From assembly GCA_965243805.1 (NCBI GenBank), contig OZ251577.1, forward strand, positions 1,984,001-2,048,000: a stretch of 64,000 nucleotides of DNA, read 5' to 3'. Origin of the DNA: CATQHQ01 sp965243805 (GTDB taxonomy: Bacteria; Gemmatimonadota; Gemmatimonadetes; Longimicrobiales; Gaopeijiaceae). Each line of letters opens with the position of its first letter. The stretch's first letter is position 1. The notes under the pieces are model-generated. The model saw only the letters and a program-made list of their open reading frames with translations. It did no database searches and was not told where the DNA came from. This document shows, in pieces, positions 25,934-35,251 of this stretch. Both the position numbers and the translations under genes were made by a program.

Positions 25934-27118
25934 ATGACTCTGCCTCCCGATATACGACGATTTCTACCGCGTCACGGATTGCGGGCCGCCGTCGTTGAAG
26001 GTCTCTCCGAAACGCCTGTGGTCGCGCTGCTGGGCGCCCGCCAGACCGGCAAGACCACGCTGGCCCGAGAGATCGCAGCGGCCTGGCCGGAGCCAGTCAC
26101 CGTCTTCGACCTGGAGACGGCTGCCGACCGCAGGGCTCTCTCCGCCACGCCAGAGATCGTTCTGCGCAGTAGCGACGGATTGGTGGTCGTGGACGAAATC
26201 CAGCGGATGCCCGGGCTCTTCGAGGTCCTGCGGCCGATCTGCGACGATCCGGCCCGGAAGGCGGTGTTCCTGTTGACGGGAAGTGCTTCGTGGGAGTTGG
26301 TGCGAGGCGTGTCGGAGACGCTGGCCGGGAGAGTCCTGTTCGTGGATGTGGGCGGATTTTCGCTGGACGAGACGGGCGTCGAGCACATGAACCGGCTCTG
26401 GATGCGCGGCGGTTTCCCGCGAGCCTATCTGGCCTCTTCCGATGCCGCCTGGGCGCGCTGGATGCGGTCCTTCTCCCGGACCTTCCTGGAGCGCGACGTG
26501 CCTGGGCTGGGCTCACGAGTGCCGCCCGCAGCGTTGGGCCGCTTCTGGAGGATGCTGGCGCATGTCCATGGTCAGACGTGGAACGCGACGGCACTTGCGC
26601 GCTCGATGGATGTGACGGCCAAGACGGCGAACCGCTACCGCGACCTGCTGGCCGGCACCTTCATGGCGCGCGTCCTGCCGCCCTGGTTCGAGAACGTGGG
26701 CAAGCGGCAGGTCAAGTCACCCAAGGTGTATCTGCGCGACAGCGGCATCCTCCACTTCCTGCTCGGGATGGAGACGTGGAGCGACCTTCCCGCCCATCCG
26801 CGCTACGGCGCCAGCTGGGAAGGCTTCGCCCTGGAACAGGTCCTGGCCGTCCACGGCGACCACGACGCCTACTTCTACGCGACCCAGCGCGGAGCCGAGC
26901 TGGACCTGCTGCTTCTGCGCCGGGGCCGCCGCTGGGGCTTCGAGTTCAAGTGCACCGATGCGCCCCGCACCACACGGTCCATGCACGTCGTTGCCGACGA
27001 CCTGGGGCTGGAGCACCTCTGGGTCGTCTACCCGGGAGACCGGGAGTTCCCGCTGGCGGAGCGGATTACGGCGTTGCCGTTGCTCAGTATTGGCGCAAGT
27101 CGAGCGTTGGTCGGGTGA
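25934..27118 (+). CDS. AAA ATPase with DUF4143 domain
   Basis: The 394-aa protein has the AAA_14 layout: Walker A GARQTGKTT near residue 35, Walker B LVVVDEIQRMP, sensor LLTGSASWEL, then the DUF4143 domain with a winged-helix part (NATALARSMDVTAKTANRYRDLL) and a nuclease-like core (ASWEGFALEQVL, GAELDLLLLRRGRRWGFEFKC). The last segment has the E-x-K pattern of PD-(D/E)XK enzymes. Such proteins are common orphan accessory genes of unclear role. It is divergent from the HATPase cluster. The ATG at 25934 lacks a clear ribosome site; upstream codons in frame do not look coding. Confidence 0.85.
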   Translation: MTLPPDIRRFLPRHGLRAAVVEGLSETPVVALLGARQTGKTTLAREIAAAWPEPVTVFDLETAADRRALSATPEIVLRSSDGLVVVDEIQRMPGLFEVLRPICDDPARKAVFLLTGSASWELVRGVSETLAGRVLFVDVGGFSLDETGVEHMNRLWMRGGFPRAYLASSDAAWARWMRSFSRTFLERDVPGLGSRVPPAALGRFWRMLAHVHGQTWNATALARSMDVTAKTANRYRDLLAGTFMARVLPPWFENVGKRQVKSPKVYLRDSGILHFLLGMETWSDLPAHPRYGASWEGFALEQVLAVHGDHDAYFYATQRGAELDLLLLRRGRRWGFEFKCTDAPRTTRSMHVVADDLGLEHLWVVYPGDREFPLAERITALPLLSIGASRALVG

Positions 27119-27446
27119 CCCGGCCGGATGCTATCGCCGTGGTCACAGACCGCTCCGGGGGCGACGGTGCTGGAAACTGTCGGTTCTCCATGTAGAAGGC
27201 CCGCGCGTCGAGCAGGAATTCGACGACTTCCGGCAAGCCCTCCCGCGGCATTCTCGCGACCAGCAAGATGCTGGCGAGCCGTCGCTTGGCGTCGGGTCCG
27301 GTAGCCTGTCGCTGCCACTCGGAGGTCGTGTCGCCCGTGCTGGAGCGTCCCGCCAATTGCGACGTGTCGATGCCAAGGTCATCGGAAAGAGGTGTGACAT
27401 CAGGCCAGGACGTCGGTCGGTTCGAGCGTGGCGTGTAGTCGATCAT
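27084..27446 (-). CDS. Hypothetical 120-aa protein
   Basis: The ORF overlaps the tail of the AAA gene by 35 nt on the opposite strand. The middle reads like a real protein (DAKRRLASILLVARMP, EGLPEVVEFLLDARAFYMEN), with a helix-rich core and a disordered N-terminus. There is no ribosome site and no recognisable domain, so it may be spurious. Confidence 0.4.
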   Translation of the reverse strand: MIDYTPRSNRPTSWPDVTPLSDDLGIDTSQLAGRSSTGDTTSEWQRQATGPDAKRRLASILLVARMPREGLPEVVEFLLDARAFYMENRQFPAPSPPERSVTTAIASGRVTRPTLDLRQY

Positions 27447-27565
27447 CAGAAATCTGCGTCGCGTTTATCCAGCTGCCTCGAGGGTACCTTGCTGTGGCCC
27501 ATCACCCACTATACGATGGCGGCTCGCCAAGCTCCACCGTCCCTCCCCGCTTTGGAGGCCGAACC

Positions 27566-28141
27566 ATGACGGCGTGGCCCGCGCTCCCCCAATGGCCCGC
27601 ACCACCCCAGCCCGGCGAGTGCGCCCCGTTCTACCGTCCCTACGTGGCCGCGGCCGTGACCGCAGCGGCGGACCGCACCGGCGGCAAGTCGCTCGGCACG
27701 GCGCTGGAGGACGACGCGACCAAGTGGAAGCGGCTGCTGACGGATGTGGCGCCCGAACGGGAACAGCACCGGTACGCCCCGGGGAAGTGGACGCTCGGCC
27801 AAGTCGTAGGGCACGTGACCGACGCGGAACGGATGTTTGTTTCCCGCGCACTGGCGTTTGCGCGCAACGACCCCGGTCCCTATCCACCCTTCGACGAGAA
27901 CAGCTACGCCACGCATTCCCCGGCCGACCGACGGCCACTGGCAGCCCTGGGCGCCGAGTTCCAAGCGGTGCGCCGAGCGACGGTCCTGCTCTTCGAGGGC
28001 TTCGAGGACGACACCTGGGATCGGACCGGCGTGGCCAGCAACTGCGACTTCACGGTGCGTGCGCTGGCCTGGATCGTGGCGGGCCATTCCGTTCACCACC
28101 GACACGTGCTCATGGAGCGCTACGTCCAACTCCCCGCGTAG
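27566..28141 (+). CDS. DinB superfamily protein
   Basis: The 191-aa protein has the four-helix DinB/YfiT pattern. The three histidines expected to bind a metal are in LGQVVGHVTDAERMF and in AGHSVHHRHVLMERY. KWTLGQVVGHV is the family's first signature. Members include bacillithiol S-transferases, which would fit the bacilliredoxin at 13.2 kb, but this link is inference. TTGGAGG lies before the ATG at 27566; the open frame upstream is not coding. Confidence 0.82.
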   Translation: MTAWPALPQWPAPPQPGECAPFYRPYVAAAVTAAADRTGGKSLGTALEDDATKWKRLLTDVAPEREQHRYAPGKWTLGQVVGHVTDAERMFVSRALAFARNDPGPYPPFDENSYATHSPADRRPLAALGAEFQAVRRATVLLFEGFEDDTWDRTGVASNCDFTVRALAWIVAGHSVHHRHVLMERYVQLPA

Positions 28142-28213
28142 CTTCCTTCCTCCCGCCGTAGCCGTCCCTTCGTCCGCCGCTACCCCCTCGGGACGCTTAC
28201 TCTCCTCCGCTCG

Positions 28214-28777
28214 CTACCCCTTGGGCAGCGGCACGTCGGGAGGCGGGCGCCCCCCCTCCGAGTCTCCGGCGATGGCGGCCCAGCCCGCTGAGACCAGCGC
28301 GATCCCGGCCGCCAGCCCGACGGTGCGCCACACGCTCACGCGGGCGACCTCCAGCGTGCGCACGTCTTGCCACGGGAGGCCGGGCCGGGGGGCAACGTAG
28401 AACGCACCCGTCCCACTGGCACTGGCGCTGGCCGCTCCGCCGTCGCCGCCCGTCAGCGCCACCACCGAGTCGTTGGCAAGCACCGGGTTGCGCAGGATCA
28501 GGCGCTCGCCGGCGGCGCCTACAACCCTCACCGCCGGCGGACGGTCGTCCCCCGTCAAAGTGGCACGCACCACCGGCGCCGGCTCCCACGTCTTGCAGGC
28601 CGACAGCAAGACCGCGAGAGCCAACGCCAGCAGTGGGCGGACGCGCCGCTGGACCAGTAGCCGAATGCGCCGCTGGACCAGTGGCCAAGCGCGTTGCCGG
28701 ACGAACCCCCTGTTCAGCCTGCCGACCCCGTGAGCGTCGGGTTGTTCTGGAACTCGGTGGCCGGCAGCTCGAAGCAT
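28214..28777 (-). CDS. Small hypothetical lipoprotein with duplicated basic N-region
   Basis: The only possible ATG, at 28777, lies 64 nt inside the end of susD. The 187-aa product has a long Arg-rich N-region, a hydrophobic core and a lipobox LSAC followed by KTWEP. The mature part has strands (AVRVVGAAGERLILRNPVL) and a final membrane-like helix (VGLAAGIALVSAGWAAIAG), so it may be anchored twice. The N-region contains a 24-nt in-frame duplication, LVQRRIRL then LVQRRVRP. No family recognised. Confidence 0.6.
   Translation of the reverse strand: MLRAAGHRVPEQPDAHGVGRLNRGFVRQRAWPLVQRRIRLLVQRRVRPLLALALAVLLSACKTWEPAPVVRATLTGDDRPPAVRVVGAAGERLILRNPVLANDSVVALTGGDGGAASASASGTGAFYVAPRPGLPWQDVRTLEVARVSVWRTVGLAAGIALVSAGWAAIAGDSEGGRPPPDVPLPKG
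28634..28681 (-). repeat. Two-copy 24-nt in-frame repeat in lipoprotein N-region
   Basis: Units 28634-28657 and 28658-28681 share the core cgccgctggaccag and differ at a few bases. Each encodes eight residues just before the hydrophobic core of the signal sequence. Confidence 0.8.
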
Positions 28778-29993
28778 ATCTCGTCGCCGTAGGAGCCGCC
28801 GAAGCCGTCGTCGGTGCCCGTGGGCGGATACAGGTCGATGCTCAGCCGCTTCAGGTCCTGAAGGTGGTGACCCTCCAGGTACATCTCGGCAGCCCGCTCG
28901 TAGACGATCTGGGCCATCAGCTCGGCGGCGTTCATTCCGCCGTCGTACTCGGGAAGGCCGGCGGCTTCGTGGAGCGCGTTGATCACCGACACCGCGGCGT
29001 CGAAGTTGCCCGCCTCGACGGCGGCTTCGGCCACGATCAGCTGCGCTTCCTCCCAGCTGGCCAGCTCCAGGGGGGCCGACGCGTCGGGGTACTTGGTGGA
29101 AACCCAGATCGGAATCCCGGTCTGCGAGTTGGCCTTCTCCGTGTCCATGACCTCGATCCTCGGGTCAGGCATCCCCATGTACTCGACGGCCCGATAAGGC
29201 TCCGCCACCGTGACGTTCTCGTGTCGATGTTGAACTCCCACAGCTTGTTGCGCGTCACCGCCTCGGCGTTGGAGTACTGGAAGACGTAGGAGAACCCATC
29301 GGGCACGGTTGCCGCGACTTGGGCCGCCGCGGCCTTCTGTCCCAGGTTGAGCAGGGCCCGCGCCTTTCCCACCCGGGCGGCGTTGAGGATGTCGTCGGTG
29401 GCGCCCGCCGCCATCGCCTGGTCGAAGCGCTCGACGGCCAGGTTGAAGGCGTCGGCGGGCATCTGCTCCGGCCCTTCGTCGAACGCCACGGTGCACATGG
29501 ACTCGCCGAAGAGGACGTAGGTGTAGCCGGCGTACATCGCCGTCTCCGCCGTCAGCGCCGCCTTGCCGGGCACGTCGGCGTCGCTCCACTCGGCGAGGAG
29601 CCCCAGCGTGTAATCCGCCAGCCACCGCGTTCTCGACATGGGCTGGTAGAGCGCGGGTTGGCTGCTCCCGCAATCGGCGCTGGCATACTGGGAGCCGTAG
29701 CCGCTGGTGTCATGCACGCGCTGGTCCCAGATGTTGAGGACCGAGTTGTTGGAGGCGTCGCGCCACTCGTTGCCCGTCAGGGCGCTGGCGGCGGCGTAGT
29801 AGACCAGCGTGCAGCGGAACTCGTTGGCGACGCTGGCCACGAGCAGCCCTGCCGCCGTCGGGTTTGCCAAGTCGGCGGCGACCACCCGCGAGGGCGCGTC
29901 CACGCTCAGCAGCTCGTCCAGGGCGTTGCAGGCGCCCGAAAACGCCGTCAGCACCAGAGCCAGGACGATGGTCTTCGTCGGTTGCTTCTTCAT
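28714..29993 (-). CDS. susD: SusD/RagB-family outer-membrane lipoprotein, frameshifted
   Basis: The first frame, from the ATG at 29993 (GAGGAGA upstream), gives a lipoprotein signal (AFSGAC) and a SusD-like helical domain (NALDELLSVDAPSRVV; NAARVGKARALLNLGQ). At about 29223 the reading frame must shift by one base: NKLWEFNID continues in another frame as HENVTVAEPYRAVEYMGMPDP and on to the usual SusD C-terminus (LASWEEAQLIVAEAAV, ERAAEMYLEGHHLQDLKR). Both halves are intact, so this is either a sequencing error or a very recent mutation. It binds the ligand for the SusC pore encoded upstream. Confidence 0.85.
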
Positions 29994-30007
29994 CGTTCGA
30001 GTCTCCT

Positions 30008-32998
30008 CTACATGCCTAGGCGGATGGTGAGCGACAGAGACGTCAGAGGCGGTATGCCCGAGTCCTCCTGGGGCTCCCGGTTGCCGCTGAACGTGTTGCT
30101 GGGGTCCACGACCTCGGGATCGTGGTGGGGCCACTCCTGCCAGTTGGTCCAGAGCATCCCCAAGTTGCGCGCGGCCAAGCTGAGGCTGCCGCGTCGCGAG
30201 CCCAGCTTCTCCGTCAGCTCGACGGGCAGCCGGTACGTGAGCGCCAGCTCCCTGAAGCGGACGAACGACGCTTCGTTCACCCACAGCGCGAACTCGCCGC
30301 TGGCGCCCAGCTGGGCTTCGGCGACTTGGTTGATGTCGTGGTCGCGAGGGAAGAGGTTGACCTCGGTCTGCTGGAACGCCGCGTAGCGCCACCATCCCTG
30401 CAGGTCGTACTTGGTCTGGCCGATCTTGCCCTGCACCAGCGCGTCGATGGTGAGGTTCTCGCCGATGTGGATCGACGATCCCAGCGACAGCTCCAGGTTC
30501 GGGTCGGGGTGGCCCTGGTAGAGCCAAGCGTCGGGTCCGCACTCGACGGGCTGTCCTTGGCCGTTGTCGCAGCGCAAGGTCTCCCGGTTGATCAGGTCCG
30601 TGCCCGGCACGTACTCGGCGAAGATCACCTCTGGCGCGAAGAGGGAGCCCACCGGGTAGCCCACGGCGTGGCGGGTCGTCCATCCCAGCTGGAGGAAGCC
30701 GTCCAGACCCAGGTCCTCGATTCGGTTTCGGTTGGTGGTCACGTTCAGGTTCAGGTCCCAGTCAAGCTGCGACAGGTCCAGCGCACGGGCGTTCACGCCC
30801 AGTTCGACCCCTCGGTTGTTGATCTGGCCGATGTTGACGAACTGCTCGCTGGTGAACCCGGACGACGGCGGCACGTTGCGGGCGACGATCGCGTCCCTGG
30901 TCGTCTGGTCGTAGTAGGTGAAGTCCACCGAAAGGCGGTCGTTGAAGAAGCTGGCGTCGAAGCCGGCCTCGATCTCCACGCCGCGTTCGGGACCCAGCTC
31001 CGAGTTGCCGGGAGAGAGAGGGCGCACCGTCGCCTGCCCCGAGGGGGACGCCCGGGTCGTGAAGCTGCGGAGCGCGTCGAAGGCGTCGGGCTGCTGTCCC
31101 GACTCGCCGTACGCGCCGCGCAACCGGAACGAGTTGAGCCAGCCGCTGGCGCCTTCGTGGACGACCCACGAGCCGCTCACCTTCGGGTAGTACACCAAGT
31201 CGAAGTCTTCGCCGAAGGAGCTGTTGTCGTCGGCCCGGAGCGCGGCGGTCAGGAAGAGCCGGTCCCGCCATCCCATGTGCTGTTGCACGTACACGCCCAC
31301 CGTGTTGTTCTCGATCAGGTTGTCGCCGCCGCTGCGGATGCCCGCGGCGCTGACGCTGGAGAGGCCGGGTGCCGGGAAGCGGTCGCCGTCGGCCGTCACG
31401 TCCCGGATCGACTTGGTGTACACCTGGAAGCCCACCGAGGTGGTGGACGACAGCTCGTCGGTGAAGTCGTGCATACCGGAGGCGGCGTAGTCGAAGGTCG
31501 TGTAGATGACCGACTCTCGGTTCTGGTAGCGGCCGCCCAGCGCAGTGGCGCTCCCGTAGAACTGCGCCGACTCGGGGGACAAGAAGTTGTCCAGCAGGCT
31601 CTCCAGCTGGTCGGTGATGTCCAGCCCGAAAGTGAGGCGGTGCGTGAGCCAGTCGAAGGGGTCGTGGATCGCCGTGAGGCCCGCGGTCATGCGGTTCGCG
31701 TTGTGAAGGTCCAGGTCCTTCTCGATGCGGGACTCGGGCGTGGCTCTGCGGTAGCCTCGGCGGGCGTCGTCGGTGCCCAGCCGGGTCGGGTCGGCGTAGA
31801 CCGCCTCTTCGTAGGGGTAGTCGCTGGGCAGCCGCAGGCGAGTGAGGCTGATGCCGGCGTTTGCCGTGAGCTGCAGCTCGTCGTTGGGCTGCGCCTTGAC
31901 GTTGATGCGGCCGTTGTACTTGCGGGCCCAGCTGTTCTGGGTCACCCCGTTCTCCGAGCCCGCGGAGCCGGCGACGTAGTACTGGAAGGCGTCGCTCCCG
32001 CCCGAGACGTCGAGTCCGTAGTACTGGGTGTGGCCGTAGCGGAACATCAGGTTCCGTTCGGCGTCGTTCTCCAGAATGTTGAGGGACTCGATCTGGCCCG
32101 TGTTGGGGTTTACGCCCCAGTTGGTGGGCGTGCGCCCGGCTGGATTCTGGAACCACTGGGCGCCTTGGCGCAGCGTGAAGTTCCACTGGGCGTCGCCGAC
32201 GCCTCCTCCCTTGGTCTTGATGTTGATGACGCCGTTGGCGGCTTCGGTGCCGTACAGCGTCGCGGCGGCGGGTCCCTTGATCACCTCCATGCTCTCGATC
32301 ATTGCAGGGTCGATGTCGTCGATCCGCGACACGTCCCGGACGCCGTTCTCCATGCGGTTGCTGACGCGCACGCCGTCGATGTAGATGAGGGGGCCGTCGT
32401 TGACGAGGCGCATGGTGGAGCTGCCGCGGATCTTGATCGTCGAGGCGGTGCCGGCGTCGCCCGAGCCCTGTTGCACCACGACGCCCGCCATGCGGCCTCG
32501 GAGCAGGTCGGAGACGTTGGCGATCGGCTGGAGTTCGGCGACCTCCGCGTCGATCACCCCCACCGAGTTGCCGATCTCCCGGACCCGGCTTCCCGCGGCG
32601 GTCCCGGTGACCACAAGCTCGTCCAGCTGGAGAGCCTGCTGCGTCAGGACGAAGTTGTGCACCGCCGATTCGCCGGCGACGACGGTGACTTCCACCGACT
32701 CGGTGCGGTAGCCCAGCGACTGGACGGCGAGAGTGTGGGTGCCGGCGGGGACGTTGGCGATCGAGTAGCTCCCGTCCGCCTGCGTGAGTGCGCCCAGGTC
32801 CGAGTCCACGAGGTAGACTTGGGCCGATGCGACCGGGTTCCCGGCTTGGCTCCTCACGACGCCCGAGATCGACTGGGCGCTCGCGGTGCTCGGGAGGGCG
32901 GTTGCCAGGACAGCCAGCGTCAGCGACGCCGGCGCGAGGGCGCGCAGGAGCGCTCGACTCGCCGTCGATGGCGTGAAGGATGTAGCGTGTCGTCTCAT
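30008..32998 (-). CDS. susC: SusC/RagA-family TonB-linked outer-membrane receptor
   Basis: The 996-aa protein has a signal peptide ending in STASAQS, a CarboxypepD_reg-like domain (ISGVVRSQAGNPVASAQVYL), a TonB-box-like region (LDELVVTGTA), a plug with the SusC signature SDLLRGRMAGVVV and IKIRGSSTM, and a long barrel with a RagA-type end (PPLTSLSLTIRLGM). It lies 14 nt before susD and forms the SusCD importer with it. The substrate is unknown; no glycoside hydrolase or peptidase in the same operon gives a hint. Confidence 0.93.
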   Translation of the reverse strand: MRRHATSFTPSTASRALLRALAPASLTLAVLATALPSTASAQSISGVVRSQAGNPVASAQVYLVDSDLGALTQADGSYSIANVPAGTHTLAVQSLGYRTESVEVTVVAGESAVHNFVLTQQALQLDELVVTGTAAGSRVREIGNSVGVIDAEVAELQPIANVSDLLRGRMAGVVVQQGSGDAGTASTIKIRGSSTMRLVNDGPLIYIDGVRVSNRMENGVRDVSRIDDIDPAMIESMEVIKGPAAATLYGTEAANGVINIKTKGGGVGDAQWNFTLRQGAQWFQNPAGRTPTNWGVNPNTGQIESLNILENDAERNLMFRYGHTQYYGLDVSGGSDAFQYYVAGSAGSENGVTQNSWARKYNGRINVKAQPNDELQLTANAGISLTRLRLPSDYPYEEAVYADPTRLGTDDARRGYRRATPESRIEKDLDLHNANRMTAGLTAIHDPFDWLTHRLTFGLDITDQLESLLDNFLSPESAQFYGSATALGGRYQNRESVIYTTFDYAASGMHDFTDELSSTTSVGFQVYTKSIRDVTADGDRFPAPGLSSVSAAGIRSGGDNLIENNTVGVYVQQHMGWRDRLFLTAALRADDNSSFGEDFDLVYYPKVSGSWVVHEGASGWLNSFRLRGAYGESGQQPDAFDALRSFTTRASPSGQATVRPLSPGNSELGPERGVEIEAGFDASFFNDRLSVDFTYYDQTTRDAIVARNVPPSSGFTSEQFVNIGQINNRGVELGVNARALDLSQLDWDLNLNVTTNRNRIEDLGLDGFLQLGWTTRHAVGYPVGSLFAPEVIFAEYVPGTDLINRETLRCDNGQGQPVECGPDAWLYQGHPDPNLELSLGSSIHIGENLTIDALVQGKIGQTKYDLQGWWRYAAFQQTEVNLFPRDHDINQVAEAQLGASGEFALWVNEASFVRFRELALTYRLPVELTEKLGSRRGSLSLAARNLGMLWTNWQEWPHHDPEVVDPSNTFSGNREPQEDSGIPPLTSLSLTIRLGM

Positions 32999-33029
32999 TT
33001 GCAGCCTCCTTGGCTTGATGCAGGTTGGG

Positions 33030-33140
33030 TGCGAAACCCTGGTCAGGGCCGACCGCCTAGTCAGGGCCGACCGCCATCTTACGACAACCTAGTGTCCTTC
33101 ATTACATGTCCGCCACGCCCATTACACGTCCGCCACGCCC
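33030..33140. repeat. Two tandem duplications upstream of susC
   Basis: gtcagggccgaccgcc is repeated at about 33041-33075, and tccgccacgcccattaca-like 20-nt units are repeated at about 33100-33140, the latter running into the end of the LutA-like gene. They fill most of the spacer, where a susC promoter should lie; I see no convincing -35/-10 pair. Confidence 0.6.
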
Positions 33141-33835
33141 CTCCAGAGCGCGCTGGCCAAGTGGACGAACTCCACGTTCCGTCCCAAGGCGCGGCTCCGT
33201 CCATCCAGCTGGAGGAGGCAGCCGCCGTCGCCCGACACCACCCAGTCCACATCGTCTGGAAGCGTGTCCAGCTTGCGGTCCGCCATCGCGCCGGAGACGG
33301 CGGTCATCTTCACCGAGAACAAGCCGCCGAATCCGCAGCACTCCTCTTCGGCCTCCCAAGGCACGACCTCGGCGCCGGCACCTTCGAGGAGGGTGCGCGG
33401 CTCGGTCTCAAGGCGAAGCTCCCGCAGGGCGTGGCATCCCTGGTGGAGGGCGACCCGCTTGCCGGCGAGGCCGGAGCCGAGCTGGGCGACCTCCAGCCGG
33501 TGGACGAGAAACTCGGCCAGCTCGTAGGTGCGGGCGGCCAGGGCGCCTGCTTCGCCTGTGATCCGTGGGTAGAACTTCTTCACCATCGTCGCGCACGATC
33601 CGCTGGGAAGAACTACAGCCTCGGCGTCGTCGCCCTCGAACACGTCCAAGGCGTGACGAGCCATGGCGCGGGCGTCGTCGGTGCGCCCTGCGTTGTAGGC
33701 AGGCTGCCCGCAGCAGGTCTGGTCCGCCGGGAAGATCACGTCGCAACCCAGGTGCCGCAGAAGACGCACCGCATCGGCGGCGGCCTCGGCAAAGTAGTGA
33801 TCGGCCAAGCAGGTGACGAAGAACGCGACCCTCAT
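33122..33835 (-). CDS. lutA: LutA/YkgE-family (Fe-S)-binding protein
   Basis: The 237-aa protein has the two cysteine-rich CCG domains of heterodisulfide-reductase-related proteins: TCCGQPAYNAG with LPSGSCATM, and HQGCHALREL with EECCGFGGLFS. LutA works with LutB and LutC in lactate utilisation through Fe-S electron transfer. LutB and LutC are absent from the window, so this orphan may serve another oxidoreductase. It is four bases from the ATPase gene upstream on the same strand. Confidence 0.85.
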   Translation of the reverse strand: MRVAFFVTCLADHYFAEAAADAVRLLRHLGCDVIFPADQTCCGQPAYNAGRTDDARAMARHALDVFEGDDAEAVVLPSGSCATMVKKFYPRITGEAGALAARTYELAEFLVHRLEVAQLGSGLAGKRVALHQGCHALRELRLETEPRTLLEGAGAEVVPWEAEEECCGFGGLFSVKMTAVSGAMADRKLDTLPDDVDWVVSGDGGCLLQLDGRSRALGRNVEFVHLASALWRGVADV

Positions 33836-33839
33836 CGGC

Positions 33840-35183
33840 CTAATCCCCGAACCCCAAGAGAGCGTCGGTTTCCTTCAGGAAGAAGTCACGGTAGCCGCTG
33901 GGTGCTCCCGTCATGTTCCCCGTTTCGTTGAAGCGCAGGCTGTGGACTTTCACGCCGCCACGGGACTTGGGCTCCAAGTACACCAGCGAGACGTCGTCCG
34001 GCTTGATCTGCTTTCGTCGAATGGCAATCCTCGCACGGTCGACCATGTAGTCGCTGTGAGTCTCGATCACGAAGTGGTGGGGCGATCTGCCAAGACGGCG
34101 CCCGCTGCTCGAGCCCAGGAGGTCAATGAGAGTGGACGACAGGGCGGCCTGTCCACGGGGATGCAGATGCACCTCTGGCTGCTGAACGAGAGCAGTGGCG
34201 GCTCGCTCGGCCGGATGCGCAAGGCGCGCCAGGACGGGCAGTACCTGGCTGATGCCGTAGCCTACATCCTTGATGTTGGCCCTGGGGCCGCGCGCTTTGA
34301 CCTGTAGCTGAAACGGATCGCTGCCGGACTTGCCGAGCTTCCTCACTGCGAGCTCCGAGAACAGGCCGGCGTCTCGGCCGAACTGCTCCAATTGGTCCTT
34401 CAGCCGGTCCCACTGCTGACCGCCTTTTCTGGCCATTCTGGCTAGTTCGGCCGGGACCTCCGAGCCCTCGGGATCGGGCGCATCCGCAAAGGGATTGTAT
34501 GTTCGTTGCGGCCTCGAACGGATGGGCGCGATGCTTCTGGCAGGAAACAAAGCAGTTTGCATCGGATACTTCCCGTCGCCGAGGCGTTCGACTACGGCGG
34601 CCCGAAGCGCATCGACGTCGGACCTGGGCCCAGCTACGCTGGCCTCGAACAACTGCGTCATCCAAGGCCTCGCCTGAAGCCGTGCGAACCAGTAGGGCTC
34701 AACTTCCAGCACGAACGACAAGCTGTCCTGGCCAGCGTCGACCTTGACCCGATCTCTGCCGAGCCGGGCTAGCCTGCGGGATGGACGCAGCTCAATGCGC
34801 AGGTCCCACAGTTGCCACGTCACCTCCTTGACGACGGCTCGCGCGCCTTCTTCTCGCGCGCCGATCTTGATCGTGTACCGTCCGACGTCCCCTCCCCCGT
34901 TGTCGCGGAAGCCCACCCCCAACTTGAACGACTGCACTAGCGGTCGGCTCTTGCGGGCGATCTCCTGGAACGATCCCATCTCGTAGGGGTGTCGGTTGAA
35001 GTCGATTTCGAGGGTGCCGCCGCCCATATAGTCCGCGACTGCCTGCATGCAACCCAGCACGGTGGACTTGCCGGTGCTGTTCTCGCCCACCAGGAAGGTC
35101 AGCGGCCGGATGCGCATCTCCTGCGGCCCTGCAAAGCAGCGCACGTCCTCCAAGCAGAAGGTGTTCAGCTTCCAGAACGTCAT
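33840..35183 (-). CDS. AAA ATPase, OLD/DUF3696-like
   Basis: From the ATG at 35183 (GGGAGG upstream) the protein has 447 aa. It shows the ABC-like ATPase marks of SMC/OLD-type proteins: Walker A GENSTGKST (33-41), signature-like YGISQVLPVL, Walker B region LVQQPEVHLHPRGQ and the H-loop IETHSDYM. The C-terminal part (VSLVYLEPKSRGGVKVHSL) resembles DUF3696. There is no Toprim nuclease. Such ATPases act in anti-phage systems with a partner nuclease, but no partner gene is next to it, so its role is open. Confidence 0.8.
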   Translation of the reverse strand: MTFWKLNTFCLEDVRCFAGPQEMRIRPLTFLVGENSTGKSTVLGCMQAVADYMGGGTLEIDFNRHPYEMGSFQEIARKSRPLVQSFKLGVGFRDNGGGDVGRYTIKIGAREEGARAVVKEVTWQLWDLRIELRPSRRLARLGRDRVKVDAGQDSLSFVLEVEPYWFARLQARPWMTQLFEASVAGPRSDVDALRAAVVERLGDGKYPMQTALFPARSIAPIRSRPQRTYNPFADAPDPEGSEVPAELARMARKGGQQWDRLKDQLEQFGRDAGLFSELAVRKLGKSGSDPFQLQVKARGPRANIKDVGYGISQVLPVLARLAHPAERAATALVQQPEVHLHPRGQAALSSTLIDLLGSSSGRRLGRSPHHFVIETHSDYMVDRARIAIRRKQIKPDDVSLVYLEPKSRGGVKVHSLRFNETGNMTGAPSGYRDFFLKETDALLGFGD

Positions 35184-35251
35184 CGCCGACACCTCCCTGC
35201 ATCGCCGGGCTTCTCCAGTTTCCCACGCCGCCAATCAAGATAATGCTGGCC

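Noticed and set aside
30122..33931. 1269-codon open frame on the plus strand
   Set aside because: It is the antisense shadow of susC, whose signal peptide, plug and barrel are clear; high GC keeps the opposite strand open.
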